Source of the DNA: Parasponia andersonii
Lineage: Eukaryota; Streptophyta; Magnoliopsida; Rosales; Cannabaceae
Assembly (NCBI GenBank): GCA_002914805.1
Contig: JXTB01000083.1
Location: forward strand, 545,888-609,887
DNA length: 64,000 nucleotides
Direction: 5' to 3'
Made by a program: the position numbers and the translations under genes. The notes below the pieces were generated by a model. It searched no databases and was not told where the DNA came from. It worked only from the letters and a program-made list of their open reading frames with translations. Numbering within the stretch: the stretch's first letter is position 1; every line of letters starts with the position of its first letter. Below are positions 59,839-64,000 of this stretch, piece by piece.

Positions 59839-62064
59839 CTCTTCTAACCACCCCCCTTTGGCCTCCTGCAAGTTTTTTTTTATATTGTTGAATATGGCCT
59901 TATTCATTGTTTCTGCTTGGCCGTTCCCCTAAGGGTAATTTACGAATGAGAAGCTGAGCTTTATATCATACAACTCACATAGCTCCTTTAGCTTCTTGTT
60001 TTGAAACTGTGTGCCATGATCGGCGTGTATCTCTCTCGGGATCCTGTACCGGCAGATTATGTTTTTCCAAATGAAGTTAATCATGTCTACCTTATTGACG
60101 GTTATGTAGGCTTTAGCTTCTATCCATTTGGTGAAATAATCAGTGGCTAGTAGGACATACCTTTTTCCTCTTGGACTTCTGGGAAGTTCTCTGATGATGT
60201 CCAGGCCCCATTTAGCGAAAGACCAAGGAGTTATGTTCGAATGGAGTTCTTCCGCAGGTTGGCGCTTCACAGGGGTGAACCTCTGGTACTTGTCATATTT
60301 CTTGACAAACTGGGCCACCTCGGTCATCATATATGGCCAGAAGTATCTGGTAGTCAAGGCCTTGTGGGCGAGGCTATGTCCATCAGAGTAGTTGCCACAT
60401 GCTCTTTCGTGGATTTCCTCCATCAATTTCTGCGCCTCGACAGGGCCTACGCACCTCAGCATTGGTCCTATCGTTAATCTCTTATACAGTCGGTCCACCA
60501 CCATAGAATACTAGGCAGCCTTTAATTTGATCGACCTCGCTTTTTGGGGTCTACAAGCATGTTCCCTGACACCAGATATTGGGTGATGAGTCTCATCCAG
60601 CCCTCATCCTCAGAGTCGGCTGTAAATACGTAGTGCGCGGGGGCTTCCAAAGAGCCTTTTGCATTTTCGCCCTCTGGCAGAATCTCTGTATGCTCGGTTA
60701 CTCCCCTTATTGACGCGCTTCTAGCTAATTCATCGGCCTTTTGGTTCATCTTCCTGGGTATTTGTCTGATATCGAACCTGCTGAAATGGGTTTCGCCCCC
60801 ATTATCTGGGAGAAGTACTTATGCAACCTTGGCTCTTTTACTTCGAAGTCTCTCCTGACCTGATCCACAATCAGCTACGAGTCTATTTTTACCACGATGT
60901 CCTCCACTCCGAAGTGTAGAGCCAATTTAAGGCCTTGCAGCAGTGACTCGTACTCCACCTCATTGTTGCTATTTTTCTTCTTCACTACCACCGGGTTGGA
61001 GATCCGGCACGGATATACGCATTCCATGATCAGGCTGCTCTCAAGTAGCATCTCTAGCTCCTTATTGATCGCTCTATTTTTCTTCGGCATGAACCTTTAG
61101 GGTCTCCGGAGGAAAATTAGGGTCTGTTTTCAATTGGTGGCAGGTGTGTGTGGGTTCTATCCCCGACATGTTGTCGTGGGACCATGCGACGATATCTTCA
61201 TTCTATCTAAGAAATCCCAACAGTTCGCTCTTTTCTTCCTCGAGCAGCAGGGCCCCGATTAAGACTATCTTCCCCAGCTCTGCCTCATTCAAAGGGACCG
61301 CCACTAGCTCCTCAATCGTGGATTCTGGCCAGTTGGACTCCTCTTCAGTCTGCTTCATATACACCAGCAGGCGGCCGTTTGATTGCTATCTGTCCCCCGC
61401 GAGGCGTTCGTGTTCGCTTTGGGCCCACCCAGGGCGATTGAAAAATATTTCTTCGCGGAGGCCTGGTCTCCTTTAACGTCCATCGTGTAAGTGTTGTCCT
61501 TTGATAGACATCTCAAGACTTGGTGGAGGGTGGAGGCGACCCTATGCATGGCGTGGATCCACCCTCTCCCCATGATGACATTAAAGGAAGACTGGCAGTC
61601 GATGACGACGAAATCCACGTCCAGGCATCTTTCTGCGGTGCAGACCTTCAGAGTCACGATACCTAAGAGGCTGACCGTAGCATCATTGAAGGTGAATAGC
61701 GGCTGATAGGTTGGCCTGAGCGCATTTCGATCTAGGCCCATGCTCTCGAACGTGCTAAGGAACAGGACATCGACGTTGCTTCCGCCGTCGATTAGGACCT
61801 TTCTGATCAACGCGGAATCAATCTGCAGCTTAATCACCAAGGGGTCAATTTGAGACAGGCGCACCGTGGTCAAGTCTTGCTGGGTGAAGGAGATGGAGGC
61901 GGCTGAGGTGTAGTTTTCTTCCGTCGTCATACGATTCACGGAATGGCCCATCCTCCTCAAGCACTTCACCCTTTCCTCGGTCCTCTTTCAACACTTTTCC
62001 TTATCCTCCTGACCCTAGGTTGGCTCCGGTCTGCCTATGATCGTTAGAACTATCCTGTATTCTG
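59839..62064 (-). pseudogene. Inverted internal fragment: protease, RT start/RNase H with same deletion, integrase
   Basis: Read on minus from 62,064, it starts at the end of gag (ATCATAGGCAGACC). Protease 61,969-61,400 has an intact LIDGGSNVDVLF site. The RT start carries TAG at 61203-61205, and the RT-to-RNase H junction near 60,962-60,985 is PVVVKKKNSNNEVEYESLLQ. The tether (MNQKADELARSASIRG) follows. Integrase at 60,504-59,929 has WGLDII, HADHGTQF and Trp codons where the direct copy has stops. It ends inside integrase at LTR B. Its internal order and deletion equal those of the direct copy, so it comes from the same family. Confidence 0.85.
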
Positions 62065-62066
62065 CC

Positions 62067-62619
62067 ATAATACCATGAGAAGCAGCTCACCACTCCAGAC
62101 CTAGACTAAGTATTTAGTGCGATCCTGGGTAGGTGCGCGCATTGGGCAAGTCATCCTGATAGAGCGGCGGCTTATCAAAATCTCACTCCCGACAGGCTAG
62201 AGTCGTAAGGGACGGCGGAAAACATGCCGTGATGATGCAAGGGAGGTCACGGTAATCACGATTTGTGATTTCTAGAGTAAGTCATGATAGAAAAAGGTAC
62301 TCGATCCTGAGATTGAGAGCCAGAAAGTTCTCAGTTCCAGGATTATACATATAAGCCTTGTTTCCTCTCTAAAGAGAGATAAGAGACAATATAATATACA
62401 AAAAAACGTTTACAGAGAAAAACTAAATCCTTGTTATTCAATCTCAGGGATAAATCACTGACTTAAGCATCGGAGAGTTCTTGCAGGTGGCCACCCCTAC
62501 CTCTCTATCTCAACCCGAAATTAAAGACATTCTGGGATAGCAAGGATACGTAGACAATGGGTGGATACTTCGTCAGCAGTTCAGAAACATGTGGACGGCA
62601 AGTAAGAACAACACCAACA
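62067..62619 (+). repeat. LTR C (5' truncated, 553 bp)
   Basis: Matches LTR A from about 48,681 to its CACCAACA end. The first 249 bases are replaced by the end of the inverted fragment. Confidence 0.9.
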
Positions 62620-62770
62620 ACCACTATCTAGCACTCGACTCAAATTTCTGCCATTATCGGGATGGAGTTTCACTTAAGAATACACGGCGTCTTCACTTAT
62701 GCCTATTGAGTTCCACCCGAGAACATGGGTTGTCCTCCCTTACGACAACTACTGACTTCACCTCCATTCA
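62620..62770 (+). repeat. Host tandem repeat, right side of the insertion
   Basis: CAAATTTCTGCCATTATCGG, GAGTTTCACTTAAGAA and GAACATGGGTTGTCCTCCCT resume the units seen at 48.3-48.43 kb. Confidence 0.7.
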
Positions 62771-63300
62771 CAACCTTAAATGGATTTAAAACCCTATACC
62801 ACCTGACTAACGAAAATACAAACCAACAATAACTATTGTCTGTTACCAAAATCTAACAGAATTGCAATAGTCTATCTTATTTAGAACAATTCAACCACAC
62901 ATATTATGTGGGCCATAGACTTCTTAAGCCAATCAAAACACAGAGAACGTGGTGTATTGATACACCTAAATAGACATACCATATGTTAGAAGCCCCTAAA
63001 AAATAAATACAAGTCCAAGAACACATCCTTTTTTATTTTTCATGTACACGAAGGTTTAGTCATATTTTTGTTGTCCGATTTAGACTGCACATCTTTTCTT
63101 AAAATTTTTTTATTCATGCCCAGCCATAGAGTGATTGACAAATCATTTTACGAATTTAAATTAAAAAGATAAATTTTAAAAAACTGATTTGATAGTTTCA
63201 AAATTTAGATGTTATGTCATCCATTTATTAATTTGACATAAATTCGGATATACCAAAATTAGACATAAAATTTGGATTCATTCACCTAATAAGCTCCCTA

Positions 63301-63331
<31 letters not shown>

Positions 63332-63857
63332 TAAAAATAAATCAATGAAGCATACAAAAATATTTTTTTAAAAAAAAGTGTAGAATAGAATGAATTATCC
63401 TCGTGTACACAATTGCAGTAATATCAGATTTTCTATAATTTATATCTCTATAGGCAAAGTCTCAAAGATATTCGTAGTACTTAGTGCCTGTACGTACAAT
63501 TAGTGCCTGTACGTACAACCCTAATACATCTTGAACAGTGGTTAATCTTAATTATCTTTTGACATAATGTGACATATAAATATAACTCGTGCTCGATATA
63601 GACAAGACCCCCTTTTTTTTGTCTAATTGCAAAGACAATTAATGACACAAGGCCCACTAATTCTATGGTGTTGTGTGGACAGTTAAGGATTTCTCATTTT
63701 TTATTAGTATAACCATACCATCATTATGCATATATTAACGGTAGAGAAATTTTGGTGGATGTACATTTTTTTTAACTTGATTTTAGTATATGTTCATTTT
63801 TTTATAGTTAAATGACCAACTTTATATATTTTTATACTTAGTGTATGTACTTACAAG
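62771..63857. other. AT-rich spacer
   Basis: Contains an (AT)n run at 63,304-63,331 and a short duplication TTAGTGCCTGTACGTACAA near 63,480-63,520. No gene recognised. Confidence 0.6.
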
Positions 63858-64000
63858 GCACTAATCCTCTAATTCAGTAAGTATTTTTTTCCCTATATAT
63901 ATAAGTATTATTTTAACTAATAAAAATTAAAATTTTTTTTGTATATTTTTTATATTAAAAAGTAAGAAAAAAATAATATTAATGAAGCACGTCTTTTTAT
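63858..64000 (+). mobile_element. MITE family member E, cut by the window edge
   Basis: GGCACTAATCCTCTAATTCA followed by GTAAGTATTTTTTTCCC and ATATATAAGTATT matches the left end of copies A-C. The right end lies outside the window. Confidence 0.5.

Larger units (their letters stand above)
48432..62619 (+). mobile_element. Composite Tat/Retand-like Ty3/gypsy insertion (14.2 kb)
   Basis: Three LTR copies lie in the same orientation (A 48432-49233, B 59052-59838, C 62067-62619). Between A and B are PBS, gag, protease, an RT-deleted pol, two tandem arrays and an antisense ORF. Between B and C is a second protease-pol fragment in inverted orientation. ACCA flanks the outer ends (48428-48431 and 62620-62623), and the host tandem repeat continues across them, so A and C are the ends of the inserted unit. 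The element is non-functional, with many stops and frameshifts. Confidence 0.85.

Overview
This is a eukaryotic nuclear window from a dicot plant. Three host genes carry canonical GT-AG introns, the spacers are AT-rich, and MITEs, foldback elements and Ty3/gypsy retrotransposon wreckage are dense. The chloroplast KASII and RRP12-like proteins read like rosid proteins; a Cannabaceae-like genome is possible, but the species cannot be fixed by eye.

Layout. 1-2.68 kb: 3' part of a Tat/Retand-type Ty3/gypsy element (RNase H end and integrase on +, fragment of an antisense ORF on -), ending at a single N inside a duplicated segment. 5.5-7.3 kb: a 1.79-kb palindromic, MULE-like foldback element just upstream of a host gene. 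7.99-9.99 kb (+): six-exon gene for a 249-aa membrane protein of unknown function. 10-20.5 kb: AT-rich spacer with three foldback elements and three copies of one MITE family. 20.7-25.6 kb (+): complete 13-exon chloroplast beta-ketoacyl-ACP synthase II gene. 27.2-35.8 kb (-): complete 18-exon RRP12-like ribosome-biogenesis gene, convergent with KASII, with a telo-box/site II promoter. 36-48 kb: spacer with a SINE-like insert, a decayed Ulp1-like peptidase gene (+), two decayed minus-strand coding stretches, and a possible solo LTR. 48.43-62.62 kb: a composite Retand-like insertion made of LTR A, gag, protease, an RT-deleted pol, two tandem-repeat arrays, an antisense ORF with a Transposase_28-like domain, LTR B, an inverted second pol fragment and truncated LTR C. 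The last 1.4 kb is AT-rich and ends in another MITE copy.

The three host genes are functionally unrelated: fatty-acid elongation from 16:0 to 18:0 in plastids, pre-ribosome maturation, and an unknown membrane role. The most unusual material is the retrotransposon family. Two copies share the same deletion of the reverse transcriptase core and the same nonsense codon, so a defective lineage appears to have been mobilised while carrying an antisense gene and internal satellite-like arrays.
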